Shown here piece after piece: positions 54,052 through 62,359 of a stretch of DNA of 64,000 nucleotides; the first letter of the stretch is position 1, and each line of letters opens with the position of its first letter. Source of the DNA: Winogradskyella litoriviva (GTDB lineage: Bacteria; Bacteroidota; Bacteroidia; Flavobacteriales; Flavobacteriaceae); the NCBI RefSeq assembly GCF_013249065.1, contig NZ_JABRWQ010000002.1, forward strand, positions 124,001 through 188,000. The letters are read 5' to 3'. The notes below the pieces were generated by a model. The model ran no database searches. It saw only the letters and a program-made list of their open reading frames with translations, and was not told where the DNA came from. A program made the position numbers and the translations under genes.

Positions 54052-54546
54052 TTATCTTTTAATAAACATATTGGTAAAATACCATTTACCTTCTTCATTC
54101 TGCTCTGCTGACACATCAAAATCTGTATGATCACCTTCAATATTAGCACGATGACTAGGACTATTTAACCATGCATTAACTACACCATCTGCAGAACTAA
54201 ATCCATAACCTACATTTTCCGTAACTACGTTTGCACTAGCATTTGCCTGTAAAGTTTCTTTTCTAAGAAAAAAGTAATCATGAGAGACATGTGCTTCTTC
54301 AATCATATAATTAGTATGTGTTAAAGCAACTGCCTTAACTGTATCATGATTTTGAAGTGCGTTTAATCCTAAATTAATTCTATGTTCATTAATTAACTCC
54401 ATAATTTCAATCTCAATTAATTTAGCTTGTGGAGTTGATGGCACTTCTATCGTAGTTATTTCATCTTCCATAGCTTCAGTAGAACAAGATGTAAAACTAA
54501 AAAGTACAATTATTGCCAGAAAAGGTAAGAGTTTTAGGGTTTTCAT
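54052..54546 (-). CDS. CAP (SCP/PR-1)-domain lipoprotein
   Basis: 164 aa. Lipoprotein signal with Cys21 (FSFTSCSTEA), an acidic linker, then a CAP domain about 45-160: LINEHRINLGLNALQNHDTVKAVALTHTNYM, the HVSHDYF histidine pair, NVGYGFSSADGVVNAWLNSPSHRANI and the C-terminal WYFTNMFI. The CAP histidines and Glu are present, so metal binding is possible. Extracellular CAP proteins act as proteases, lipid binders or adhesins; no choice can be made here. Confidence 0.88.
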   Translation of the reverse strand: MKTLKLLPFLAIIVLFSFTSCSTEAMEDEITTIEVPSTPQAKLIEIEIMELINEHRINLGLNALQNHDTVKAVALTHTNYMIEEAHVSHDYFFLRKETLQANASANVVTENVGYGFSSADGVVNAWLNSPSHRANIEGDHTDFDVSAEQNEEGKWYFTNMFIKR

Positions 54547-54618
54547 AGGTTAAGGTTATAAGGTTTGGGACCACTAAATTAACCTCACATACTCTTTTAA
54601 ACGTTAAAGAAATGTTAA

Positions 54619-54711
54619 AACCGATAAACTACATGTTTTTTGTCGGATTATTTTGCGAAACATCGATGAAATGCACTATTTTAACAAAAATCAATGTAGA
54701 ACAGCCGAAAA
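54619..54711. promoter_or_regulatory. Repeated CCGAYRAA half-sites in the 54.6-kb intergenic region
   Basis: Within the 286-base gap upstream of the CAP gene: CCGATAAACTACATG at 54621, facing a TGTCGG about 25 bases on, and CCGAAAAATATTATG with TTCGTCGG near 54694-54718. A close relative (CCGACAAACTACATAG) lies 65 bases upstream of the outer-membrane protein gene at 31158. The gap otherwise holds nothing recognisable. Confidence 0.35.
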
Positions 54712-54832
54712 ATATTATGTTTCGTCGGTGTTTTTACTTTTAAGAAAGTGTAAATATTAAACTTGAAAGAAGATTTTAAAATCTATATTATTAATGAAGA
54801 AAACAATTAATTAATAATCTGGCACTAAACAA

Positions 54833-55480
54833 TTATGGAGATAAACGTTCAATTTTCCAATTGTAATCTTCCTGAAGTTGATAACGTATTCTGTCATGAA
54901 GTCGGTTTGGTCTGCCTTGCCAAAATTCTAATTCTATAGGTCTAATTATATAACCTCCCCAATTTTTTGGCCGTTCTATGGTCTTACCCTCATACTTGGC
55001 ATCTAACTCTTTTAATTTAGCCTCAAGCTCAGCTCTATTCTTTACAACTTCACTTTGATTAGATGCTAATGCTCCTAATTGACTACCTCTAGGTCTAGAT
55101 TCAAAATAACCATCACTAAGGTTTTCTGAAATTTTTTCAGCTTTACCTTTAATTATAATTTGTCGTTCCGCTGCGTGCCAAAAAAAAGATAAACATACAT
55201 TTGGATTGGCTTCAATAGCTTTTCCTTTTTCACTGTTATAATTGGTATAAAAAATAAAACCTTCATGGGTATATCTTTTAAGTAATACTACTCTATTTTT
55301 AGGATATCCATCTAATCCTAAAGTAGAAATAGTCATGGCATTTGTTTCGTCTATGTTAAAATGTGTATCTACTTCTACAAACCAATCTCGAAATAACTCT
55401 AATGGGTTTTCTGGAATATTATTTAGCAATAATTCCCCTTTCTCATAAGATTTTCTGTAATTACTTAAGTCCTTTTCCAT
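54833..55480 (-). CDS. pdxH: Pyridoxamine 5'-phosphate oxidase
   Basis: 215 aa, the standard length. FMN/PLP blocks RVVLLKRYTHEGFIFYTNYNSEKGKAIEANPNVCLSFFWHAAERQIIIKGKAEKIS and the C-terminal WGGYIIRPIELEFWQGRPNRLHDRIRYQ with the conserved RPNRLHDR. It oxidises pyridoxamine/pyridoxine phosphate to PLP with FMN. Divergent from the small gene at 55569. Confidence 0.95.
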   Translation of the reverse strand: MEKDLSNYRKSYEKGELLLNNIPENPLELFRDWFVEVDTHFNIDETNAMTISTLGLDGYPKNRVVLLKRYTHEGFIFYTNYNSEKGKAIEANPNVCLSFFWHAAERQIIIKGKAEKISENLSDGYFESRPRGSQLGALASNQSEVVKNRAELEAKLKELDAKYEGKTIERPKNWGGYIIRPIELEFWQGRPNRLHDRIRYQLQEDYNWKIERLSP

Positions 55481-55568
55481 AGTTATGCGAAGTTAATTCA
55501 ATATTTTGTTTCTATCAAAAAAAGCGTAGCTTTAACAACTAACCACCCTTAAAAAATTATTCCCTTAA

Positions 55569-55982
55569 ATGCATTTTGAAAAATCCCTATTATCCAAATC
55601 ACTATCTTATGAAAAATTAACTTTAGATTTTGGAACTAATTACCTATTTGAAAACTTCTTTATCATGGAAGTAAATGAAGGTGTTCATTTTAACTTTGAA
55701 AAGCTAAATGAACTATTATCAGAAATTATAGAATATTATGGTTTTCATAAAAAACTAGCCTACATTGCAAACCGAGTCAACTCTTATTCTATTGATCCCA
55801 TATTGTGGTCTTATTTTGATAAGGATGACAGTTTATTAGTTGCAGCATCAATTATTACCTATAATGAATCTTCTTTTATGAATGCTAACATTGAAAAGCA
55901 ATTAGCTTCAATTAGTGTTAAACGTTCGTCTAGTTTAGAAGAAGCCATTGGCTGGGTACAACGTTTGTCTGAATTAAGTTAA
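55569..55982 (+). CDS. Small STAS/SpoIIAA-like protein, unknown function
   Basis: 137 aa cytoplasmic protein. The alternation of strands and helices (LTLDFGTNYLFENFFIMEVNEGVHFNFEKLNELLSEIIEYYGFHKKLAYIANRVNSYSIDPILWSYF) and the late SSSLEEAIGWVQRL helix resemble STAS/SpoIIAA-like folds common in Flavobacteria. No phosphorylatable DxSG motif is seen, so anti-sigma antagonism is not supported. Its stop overlaps the convergent rnz stop by 4 bases. Confidence 0.75.
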   Translation: MHFEKSLLSKSLSYEKLTLDFGTNYLFENFFIMEVNEGVHFNFEKLNELLSEIIEYYGFHKKLAYIANRVNSYSIDPILWSYFDKDDSLLVAASIITYNESSFMNANIEKQLASISVKRSSSLEEAIGWVQRLSELS

Positions 55983-56884
55983 AACTCAAAAGACTTACCA
56001 TCTTTAGCTAAAACTGTTTTATTAAATACAGTTAATGCTTCATTTTTAAACAAGCTATAATCGCTGTAACGCGTTGAGTAATGACCAAGTATTAAAGTAT
56101 CTACATTGGCTTTCTGAGCTATTGTAGCTGCTTGTTTTGCTGTGCTATGTTTTGTTGTTTTACAACGTGCTTCATCTTTTTCTAAAAAAGTTGATTCGTG
56201 ATAGAGAACCGTTGCGTCTTTTATTATTGGCAGCATCTCTTCATTATAAACTGTATCGCTGCAATAAGCGTAACTTTTTGGTGGTTTTGGAGCTTTAGTG
56301 ACTTTTTCATTGCTAATTAAAACACCATCTTCATTGACAACATCAAAGCCTTGTTTTAATTTTCTAAAATAAGCCATATCAATATTAGCTTCTTTTACCA
56401 AATTGATATCTAATTTACGCTCGCTTTCTTTTTCTTTAAAAAGAAATCCGTTAGTATAAATTCTATGATTAAGAGGTATGGTATGTACTTCCACTTTATC
56501 ATCTTCATAAATTAATTCTGATTTTTTTGAAGTCAACTCATGAAAAACAAGCGGATATTGCGTCCAGCCACCAGATAATTTCATCTGTAGCGTTATCACT
56601 TCCTTTAAGCCTTTTGGAGCATAAATATGAAGTTCTGTTTCCCTAGTCAATAAACTAAATGTATTGATTAAACCTATTAAACCAAAGTAATGGTCGCCAT
56701 GGAGATGCGAAATAAAAATATGCTTAATTCTAGCAAACTTAACTTTATTCCGTCTCAGTTCTACTTGGCTACCTTCTCCACAATCAATTAAAAACACATG
56801 GTTTTTTATTTCTAAAACCTGTGATGTTGGATTTGTATTAATACGTGGTGTTGCACTATGACAACCGAGAATAGTTAATTTCAT
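55979..56884 (-). CDS. rnz: Ribonuclease Z
   Basis: 301 aa metallo-beta-lactamase-fold endonuclease that trims tRNA 3' ends. Metal motif HLHGDH (His60, His62, Asp64, His65), substrate loop start SQVLEIKNHVFLIDCGEGSQ, later His in LYHESTF and LGHYSTRYSDY. Length matches the short RNase Z (ElaC) form. Confidence 0.95.
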   Translation of the reverse strand: MKLTILGCHSATPRINTNPTSQVLEIKNHVFLIDCGEGSQVELRRNKVKFARIKHIFISHLHGDHYFGLIGLINTFSLLTRETELHIYAPKGLKEVITLQMKLSGGWTQYPLVFHELTSKKSELIYEDDKVEVHTIPLNHRIYTNGFLFKEKESERKLDINLVKEANIDMAYFRKLKQGFDVVNEDGVLISNEKVTKAPKPPKSYAYCSDTVYNEEMLPIIKDATVLYHESTFLEKDEARCKTTKHSTAKQAATIAQKANVDTLILGHYSTRYSDYSLFKNEALTVFNKTVLAKDGKSFEF

Positions 56885-56940
56885 TAATTGTTTTTGTTAA
56901 GCCGAAAAGAGTGTTGTAGAACAAAATAACTAATCGTCTT

Positions 56941-57273
56941 TTAAAACCCTAAATCGCGTTCCATATCCTCCATCTCAATAATATCATAAGCTTCTTGGAT
57001 AGTTGGTACTACTACAATTTCGTCTGGCATATTGTCTAAATCTACTTGGTCTGAAACAATAACAAAACTTTTTTTATCCGCTCTATGATTATTACTTAAT
57101 CTAAGAAATTCTATAATATCTTCTAACGTTATTTTATCTAAACTAGATAATCTTACAATAAGATGGTAGTTTTTATACTTATCATAAGCCTGTTCTATAT
57201 TATTTACTAAAGTTTTTACGGATGCTTTTTCTTGAGCTAATATGGTAATATTTCCATCTCTGTCTATAATCAT
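56941..57273 (-). CDS. Small STAS-like protein next to rnz
   Basis: 110 aa. MIIDRDGNITILAQEKASVKTLVNNIEQAYDKYKNYHLIVRLSSLDKITLEDIIEFLRLSNN is an alternating strand/helix pattern like STAS domains; the end VVVPTIQEAYDIIEMEDMERDLGF holds the last helix. It is 3 bases after pyrB and 56 before rnz. Such proteins are often listed as ribonuclease Z because of the neighbourhood, but no metal motif is present. Confidence 0.8.
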   Translation of the reverse strand: MIIDRDGNITILAQEKASVKTLVNNIEQAYDKYKNYHLIVRLSSLDKITLEDIIEFLRLSNNHRADKKSFVIVSDQVDLDNMPDEIVVVPTIQEAYDIIEMEDMERDLGF

Positions 57274-57276
57274 AAT

Positions 57277-58206
57277 CTATTGTTTTATTTTAGAAGCTAA
57301 CAAATAAATTACCGCCATCCTAACAGCAACACCATTTTCTACTTGGTTTAAAATAATAGCCTGTTTAGAATCTGCTACATCACTTGTAATTTCTACACCT
57401 CTATTTATTGGTCCAGGATGCATAATCACAATCTCCTTATTTAAGCTGTCCAATAATTCTTTATTAACTCCAAATTGCTGTGTATATTCTCTCGTAGAAG
57501 GAAAATAACTAATATCCATACGTTCATTTTGTACACGCAACATATTAGCAACATCACACCATTCTAAAGCTTTTTTAAGATTAGTTTCTACTTTTACACC
57601 TAAGTCTTTTATATATTTTGGCAGTAAAGTTTTTGGTCCACATACCATAACATTAGCACCTTGTAGTTGCAACGCATAAATATTAGAGAGTGCAACTCTA
57701 CTGTGCAAAATATCTCCAACAATAACAACGTTTTTTCCTTTAACACTTCCTAATTTTTCTCTAATTGAATATGAATCTAACAAAGCTTGTGTAGGATGCT
57801 CATGTGCACCATCTCCAGCATTTACAATACTTGCATTAACATGTTTTGAAAGAAATACACCTGCTCCTGGATTTGGATGACGCATTACCACCATATCCAC
57901 TTTCATAGATAATATATTATTTACAGTATCTATTAAAGTTTCTCCTTTCTTAACCGAAGATTGTGATGCCGAAAAATTAATAACATCAGCAGACAATCTT
58001 TTTTCTGCTAATTCAAAAGAAAGTTTTGTTCTTGTAGAGTTTTCAAAAAACAAATTAGCAATAGTAATATCTCTAAGTGATGGTACTTTTTTAATAGGTC
58101 TATTAATTACCTCTTTAAACTGATCGGCTGTTTCAAAAATAAGGTTAATATCTTCTTTGGTAAGATATTTAATTCCTAATAAGTGATTGACACTTAATTC
58201 GCTCAT
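57277..58206 (-). CDS. pyrB: Aspartate carbamoyltransferase catalytic subunit
   Basis: 309 aa. Carbamoyl-phosphate motif FENSTRTKLSFELAEKRL (about 54-71; the usual STRTR is STRTK), then SVKKGETLIDT with the active-site Lys, MRHPNPGAG and HEHPTQALLDSYSI with the catalytic His, and MHPGPINRGVEI near the end. It makes N-carbamoyl-aspartate in pyrimidine synthesis. 67 bases after pyrR in the same direction. No pyrI is seen in the window. Confidence 0.95.
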   Translation of the reverse strand: MSELSVNHLLGIKYLTKEDINLIFETADQFKEVINRPIKKVPSLRDITIANLFFENSTRTKLSFELAEKRLSADVINFSASQSSVKKGETLIDTVNNILSMKVDMVVMRHPNPGAGVFLSKHVNASIVNAGDGAHEHPTQALLDSYSIREKLGSVKGKNVVIVGDILHSRVALSNIYALQLQGANVMVCGPKTLLPKYIKDLGVKVETNLKKALEWCDVANMLRVQNERMDISYFPSTREYTQQFGVNKELLDSLNKEIVIMHPGPINRGVEITSDVADSKQAIILNQVENGVAVRMAVIYLLASKIKQ

Positions 58207-58211
58207 TTTGT

Positions 58212-58246
58212 ATTGCTTTTAGCTATTGGCTTACGCCTTTAGCAAT
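58212..58246 (-). promoter_or_regulatory. Nested stem-loop in the pyrR-pyrB gap
   Basis: On the minus strand ATTGCT and AGCAAT form an outer stem and GGC-GTAA-GCC an inner one, ending 5 bases before the pyrB start codon. It could affect translation of pyrB. The known PyrR-binding loop of Bacillus is not visible. Confidence 0.35.
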
Positions 58247-58273
58247 TCACTTTATATATTGTAGTCTTAAACA

Positions 58274-58813
58274 TTATTTATCTACCAAATAAACAGCATC
58301 TTCTCCCTCATTTTCAAGCCATTTTACTATTACTTTTTGATTATCTATTGCATCGACTTGTCGTCCTCTATAATTGGGTTGAATTGGTAAATGTCTACTA
58401 AATCGTCTATCAATCAAGGTCAATAATTCTATATCCTTTGGTCTTCCAAAAGATTGAATTGCGGTTAGAGCAGACCTTATGCTTCTACCTGTATATAAAA
58501 CATCATCAATAAAGACAACATTTTTATCTTCTACAATAAAATCAATTATAGTGGTATTTGCTTCTAATGGTTTTTCACCTCTTCTAAAATCATCTCTAAA
58601 AAATGTGATATCTAAATGTCCGAGTTGAATATTTTTAATTTTATAGTCTTCGGTTAGAATTTTCGCTAAGCGATTGGCTAAAAATTTACCTCTTGGTTGA
58701 ATACCAATTAATGCAGTTTCAGAAAAATCATCGTGATTTTCAATGAGTTGACAAGCCAATCTGTGAAGGGTTATATTGACTTCTTTAGAGCTAAGTAATA
58801 CTTTTTGACTCAT
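58274..58813 (-). CDS. pyrR: PyrR: pyrimidine operon regulator / uracil phosphoribosyltransferase
   Basis: 179 aa. The PRPP-binding loop VVFIDDVLYTGRSIRSAL lies near 93-110, with LIGIQPRGKFLANRLA near 35 and LIDRRFSRHLPIQPNYRGRQVDA near 138, all PyrR features. In Bacillus it binds pyr mRNA and has uracil phosphoribosyltransferase activity. Here it heads the pyrR-pyrB operon, with a perfect TTG-N19-TAACTTTG promoter 26 bases upstream and thus almost no leader for classic attenuation. Confidence 0.93.
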   Translation of the reverse strand: MSQKVLLSSKEVNITLHRLACQLIENHDDFSETALIGIQPRGKFLANRLAKILTEDYKIKNIQLGHLDITFFRDDFRRGEKPLEANTTIIDFIVEDKNVVFIDDVLYTGRSIRSALTAIQSFGRPKDIELLTLIDRRFSRHLPIQPNYRGRQVDAIDNQKVIVKWLENEGEDAVYLVDK

Positions 58814-58838
58814 ATAATTTCCAAACGTTGTTGGTTTA

Positions 58839-58868
58839 CAAAGTTAGGATAAAAATATTTGTTTGCAA
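58839..58868 (-). promoter_or_regulatory. Promoter of pyrR-pyrB
   Basis: The minus strand has TTG (58866-58868), 19 bases of spacer, then TAACTTTG (58839-58846): an exact TTG-N19-TAnnTTTG promoter. The start codon follows 25 bases later. Confidence 0.75.
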
Positions 58869-58920
58869 TGGATTTTTAAGGCAAAGGCACAAAGTTATAA
58901 AGACAATATATCTGAAGTAT

Positions 58921-58955
58921 AAAAAAAGCCTTTCATTTCTGAAAGGCTTTAGTTT
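58921..58955 (-). terminator. rpsA terminator
   Basis: AAAGCCTTTCA (58925-58935) pairs perfectly with TGAAAGGCTTT (58940-58950). The minus strand continues in TTTTTTT, as expected for an intrinsic terminator 20-odd bases after the rpsA stop. Confidence 0.85.
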
Positions 58956-58973
58956 ATTTAAAATTCTAGGAAA

Positions 58974-60809
58974 TTATTTCTTTCCGTCCATTTTATCTTT
59001 AAGCGCTTGTAAAGCATCGTTTGCATCACCTAAAGTTGGTTTAGCTTCTGCCGCTTGAGCTTCTGCTTTTCTTACAGCTTGCTTAACGATTTTAGCTTCT
59101 TCTTCTCTAAATACAGCAGTATGAGATGCTACAACACGTTTGAATTCTTTATTAAATTCAATGATTTTGAATTCTGCTTCTTCACCTTTACCAAGTTTAG
59201 AACCATCTTCTTTCTCTAAGTGACGTGCTGGTACAAATGCAACGATATCTTCGTTAAAGTCAATTGTTGCGCCTTTATCTACCATTTCTGTAATTGCTGC
59301 AGTATGTGTAGTACCTAAAGCAAATTCAGTTTCGTACTTATCCCAAGGGTTTTCAGTAGTTTGTTTGTGACCTAAAGATAATTTACGTCCTTCTACATCT
59401 AACTCTAATACAACTACATCTAAGTTATCACCTACGTTACAGAACTCAGATGGATGCTTAATTTTCTTAGTCCAAGATAAATCTGAGATGTAAATTAATC
59501 CATCAATACCTTCTTCTAATTCTACAAAAACACCAAAGTTTGTAAAGTTACGTACAATACCTGTGTGCTTAGAACCTACAGGATACTTAGTAGTAATATC
59601 TGTCCATGGATCTGGCGTTAATTGCTTAATACCAAGAGACATTTTTCTGTCTTCTCTATCTAAAGTTAAGATAACAGCATCGATTTCATCACCTACAGAT
59701 ACAAAATCTTGAGCTGAACGTAAATGTGTTGACCAAGACATTTCACTTACGTGAACTAATCCTTCTACACCTTCTTCTACTTCAACAAAAGCACCGTAAT
59801 CAGCGATAACTACGACTTTACCTTTTACTTTATCTCCAACTTTTACATTTTCACCTAAAGCTTCCCAAGGGTGTTTAGATAATTGCTTAAGACCTAATTG
59901 GATTCTTGATTTGTTTTCATCAAAATCAAGGATTACAACATTTAATTTCTGATCTAACTCAACAATCTCATTTGGATGGTTGATACGAGACCAAGATAAA
60001 TCTGTAATATGAACTAAACCATCTACACCACCTAAATCGATAAACACACCATAAGAAGTAATATTTTTTACAACACCTTCTAATACTTGTCCTTTTTCTA
60101 GTTGACCAATGATTTCTTTCTTTTGTTCTTCAATATCAGCTTCAATAAGTGCTTTATGAGAAACTACTATGTTTTTGAATTCGTGGTTGATTTTTACAAC
60201 TTTAAATTCCATAGTTTTATTTACATACTGATCGTAATCTCTAATTGGCTTCACATCGATTTGAGAACCTGGTAAGAAAGCTTCTATACCAAATACGTCT
60301 ACAATCATACCACCTTTAGTTCTGCATTTTACAAAACCATTAACGATTTCGCCAGTATCATGTGCATTGTTTACACGATCCCAAGCTTTGATTACTCTAG
60401 CTTTTCTGTGAGATAATACTAATTGACCTGTTGCATCTTCACGCACATCAATTAATACTTCAACTTTATCACCAACTGCTAAGTTAGGGTTGTAACGGAA
60501 CTCATTAAGAGAAATTACACCTTCAGACTTTGCGTTAATGTCAATAATTGCATCACGATCTGTGATAGTAATTACAGTACCTTCTACAACTTGATCATCT
60601 AAAGTGTCAACGAAATTTTCAGATACTAATTTTTCAAACTCTTCTAATTTTGTGTCAGCAACTTGCTCAATTCCTTCTTCGTAATTGTGCCAATCGAACT
60701 CTTTTAAAAATTTTTCTGGGTTTGCTTGAGCTTCAGATACTACAGGAGCTTCCACTGTTACTGCTTCAGTTGCTTCAACTTCAGCTGGGTTTGTTTCTTT
60801 TTCAGACAT
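58974..60809 (-). CDS. rpsA: 30S ribosomal protein S1
   Basis: 611 aa. An acidic N-terminal extension (1-65, rich in Glu/Ala/Val) precedes six S1 domains at about 73-138, 155-225, 240-310, 325-395, 410-480 and 495-565. Repeats three to five carry the standard S1 pattern (GVFIDLGGVDGLVHITDLSW, GAFVEVEEGVEGLVHVSEMSW, GVFVELEEGIDGLIYISDLSW). It binds mRNA at the 30S subunit; Bacteroidota use it with weak Shine-Dalgarno sites. Own promoter and terminator, so single-gene transcript. Confidence 0.96.
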   Translation of the reverse strand: MSEKETNPAEVEATEAVTVEAPVVSEAQANPEKFLKEFDWHNYEEGIEQVADTKLEEFEKLVSENFVDTLDDQVVEGTVITITDRDAIIDINAKSEGVISLNEFRYNPNLAVGDKVEVLIDVREDATGQLVLSHRKARVIKAWDRVNNAHDTGEIVNGFVKCRTKGGMIVDVFGIEAFLPGSQIDVKPIRDYDQYVNKTMEFKVVKINHEFKNIVVSHKALIEADIEEQKKEIIGQLEKGQVLEGVVKNITSYGVFIDLGGVDGLVHITDLSWSRINHPNEIVELDQKLNVVILDFDENKSRIQLGLKQLSKHPWEALGENVKVGDKVKGKVVVIADYGAFVEVEEGVEGLVHVSEMSWSTHLRSAQDFVSVGDEIDAVILTLDREDRKMSLGIKQLTPDPWTDITTKYPVGSKHTGIVRNFTNFGVFVELEEGIDGLIYISDLSWTKKIKHPSEFCNVGDNLDVVVLELDVEGRKLSLGHKQTTENPWDKYETEFALGTTHTAAITEMVDKGATIDFNEDIVAFVPARHLEKEDGSKLGKGEEAEFKIIEFNKEFKRVVASHTAVFREEEAKIVKQAVRKAEAQAAEAKPTLGDANDALQALKDKMDGKK

Positions 60810-60927
60810 GTGCTGAATTAAAATTTGTATTCTGTAGTTATTAGAAATAAGGCGGAAAATCTACAGAAGATATTAATTAAATTATTTTATTTCCTTTTTT
60901 ATTTCTTAAATCCGCTAAAAAGGAGTG

Positions 60928-60958
60928 CAAAAGTATAACATTTATAAGGTTTTACAAA
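60928..60958 (-). promoter_or_regulatory. Promoter of rpsA
   Basis: The minus strand reads TTTG (60955-60958), a 19-base spacer, then TACTTTTG (60928-60935). This is the full Bacteroidota consensus. The leader is about 110 bases. The rest of the 382-base gap up to 61191 is AT-rich and shows only a weak TATCTTTA box at 61153-61160 for the LysM gene. Confidence 0.75.
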
Positions 60959-61191
60959 ATATTTTTATTCAAAATATAAAGTGTTTTTTTGTGTTTCTTA
61001 AGATATTTATTTACAGCTTTTAATTTTACCAAAAGCTAAATGCAGTATCAAAAAAATATTAATTAAAAAGTGACTTATCTATTTATCTTGTTTCATATTT
61101 ATAAGAATATCAAAATGATGCTCTATTGTATAAAACTTGGCACATATTTTGGTATCTTTACAATACTATTAACAATTAAAATATTATAACA

Positions 61192-61569
61192 ATGGTTAAA
61201 GCAAAATACCAAGGCGTATTAGACTTAGGAGAAAAATTAAACATTCAGAACGGTGATGTAAGTGAAAAAGATGGTGTACTACAAGTAAAAGGTACAGCTG
61301 CTACGCAATACGAAAAAAACTTAATTTGGGATAAAATTAAAGAAGTAGGTGGTGTAGAGCCAACTGATATTATGGCAGACATTAAAGTTGCTGACGAAAC
61401 TGTGTATGCAAGACATACTGTTGCTTCAGGTGAAACTTTAGGAAAAATTGCAAAGCACTATTATGGTGACGCAATGAAGTACAAAGAAATTTTTGCTGCT
61501 AATTCTGATTTACTTAAGAATCCTGATGTGATTCATCCTGATCAAGAATTAATTATTCCTAACTTATAA
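61192..61569 (+). CDS. lysM: BON-LysM protein (LysM/YgaU-like)
   Basis: 125 aa. Residues about 15-65 form a BON-like domain (KLNIQNGDVSEKDGVLQVKGTAATQYEKNLIWDKIKEV), and 75-123 a LysM domain (HTVASGETLGKIAKHYYGDAMKYKEIFAANSDLLKNPDVIHPDQELIIP). There is no signal peptide, as in E. coli YgaU/Kbp, which binds potassium; that activity is not shown here. Transcribed alone between divergent rpsA and convergent cmk. Confidence 0.9.
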   Translation: MVKAKYQGVLDLGEKLNIQNGDVSEKDGVLQVKGTAATQYEKNLIWDKIKEVGGVEPTDIMADIKVADETVYARHTVASGETLGKIAKHYYGDAMKYKEIFAANSDLLKNPDVIHPDQELIIPNL

Positions 61570-61586
61570 TAGGAAAGTTAAACTAT

Positions 61587-61617
61587 AAAAAAAGCGACTC
61601 AAAAGGTCGCTTTTTTT
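61587..61617. terminator. Bidirectional intrinsic terminator between lysM and cmk
   Basis: AAAAAAAGCGAC and GTCGCTTTTTTT pair around TCAAAAG, giving a short GC stem with A- and T-tracts on both sides; works for both convergent genes. Confidence 0.88.
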
Positions 61618-61639
61618 ATTTTACGTAAATATTAGTTTT

Positions 61640-62329
61640 TTATTTTGAAATAATTTCTTTTGCTAATTCAATTAAACGGTTTAATTGCTCATCTATTGTC
61701 ATATCAGAATTATCTATTTCTATAGCATCATCTGCTTTTACTAATGGTGAATCTTCTCTTGTAGAATCTATATGGTCTCTAGTCGTAACATTTTCTAAAA
61801 CTTCATCGTAACTTAATTGATGTCCACGATCTAACAATTCTTTATAACGGCGTTTGGCTCTCGTTTCGGCTGAAGCTGTCATAAATATCTTTAATTCAGC
61901 ATCAGGAAAAACAACGGTTCCTATATCTCTACCGTCCATCACAATTCCTTTATCTTTTCCCATAAGTTGTTGTTGCTCCACTAACTTTTTTCTTACTTCA
62001 GATAAAGTTGCTACAGGACTTACAAATTTTGAAACCTTAAGGGTTCTAATATCAGATTCAATATTTTTTCCGTTTAAATATACTTCAGCAAATCCCACTT
62101 CTATATTAAACTTAAATGTAATAGTGATTTCCCCTAACCTATTTATTAATTCTTCTTGTTTAAAAAAATCTTCGCCAATAAGTTCATTCTTTAATGCAAA
62201 ATACGTTACAGCTCTATACATTGCACCTGTATCTACATATATATAGTTAAGGTTATTTGCTAGTTGCTTAGCTATTGTGCTTTTTCCTGTGGAAGAAAAT
62301 CCATCTATGGCAATTACAATTTTTTTCAT
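61640..62329 (-). CDS. cmk: Cytidylate kinase
   Basis: 229 aa. P-loop GFSSTGKST (8-16), NMP-bind region YVDTGAMYRAVTYFALKN (31-48), VMDGRDIGTVVFPDAELKIF and RAKRRYKELLDRG (lid). It phosphorylates CMP/dCMP. It is 30 bases after porQ, a pairing frequent in Flavobacteria. Confidence 0.95.
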   Translation of the reverse strand: MKKIVIAIDGFSSTGKSTIAKQLANNLNYIYVDTGAMYRAVTYFALKNELIGEDFFKQEELINRLGEITITFKFNIEVGFAEVYLNGKNIESDIRTLKVSKFVSPVATLSEVRKKLVEQQQLMGKDKGIVMDGRDIGTVVFPDAELKIFMTASAETRAKRRYKELLDRGHQLSYDEVLENVTTRDHIDSTREDSPLVKADDAIEIDNSDMTIDEQLNRLIELAKEIISK

Positions 62330-62359
62330 TCTTATGCTGAATTTATTTCAGTAATTAAT

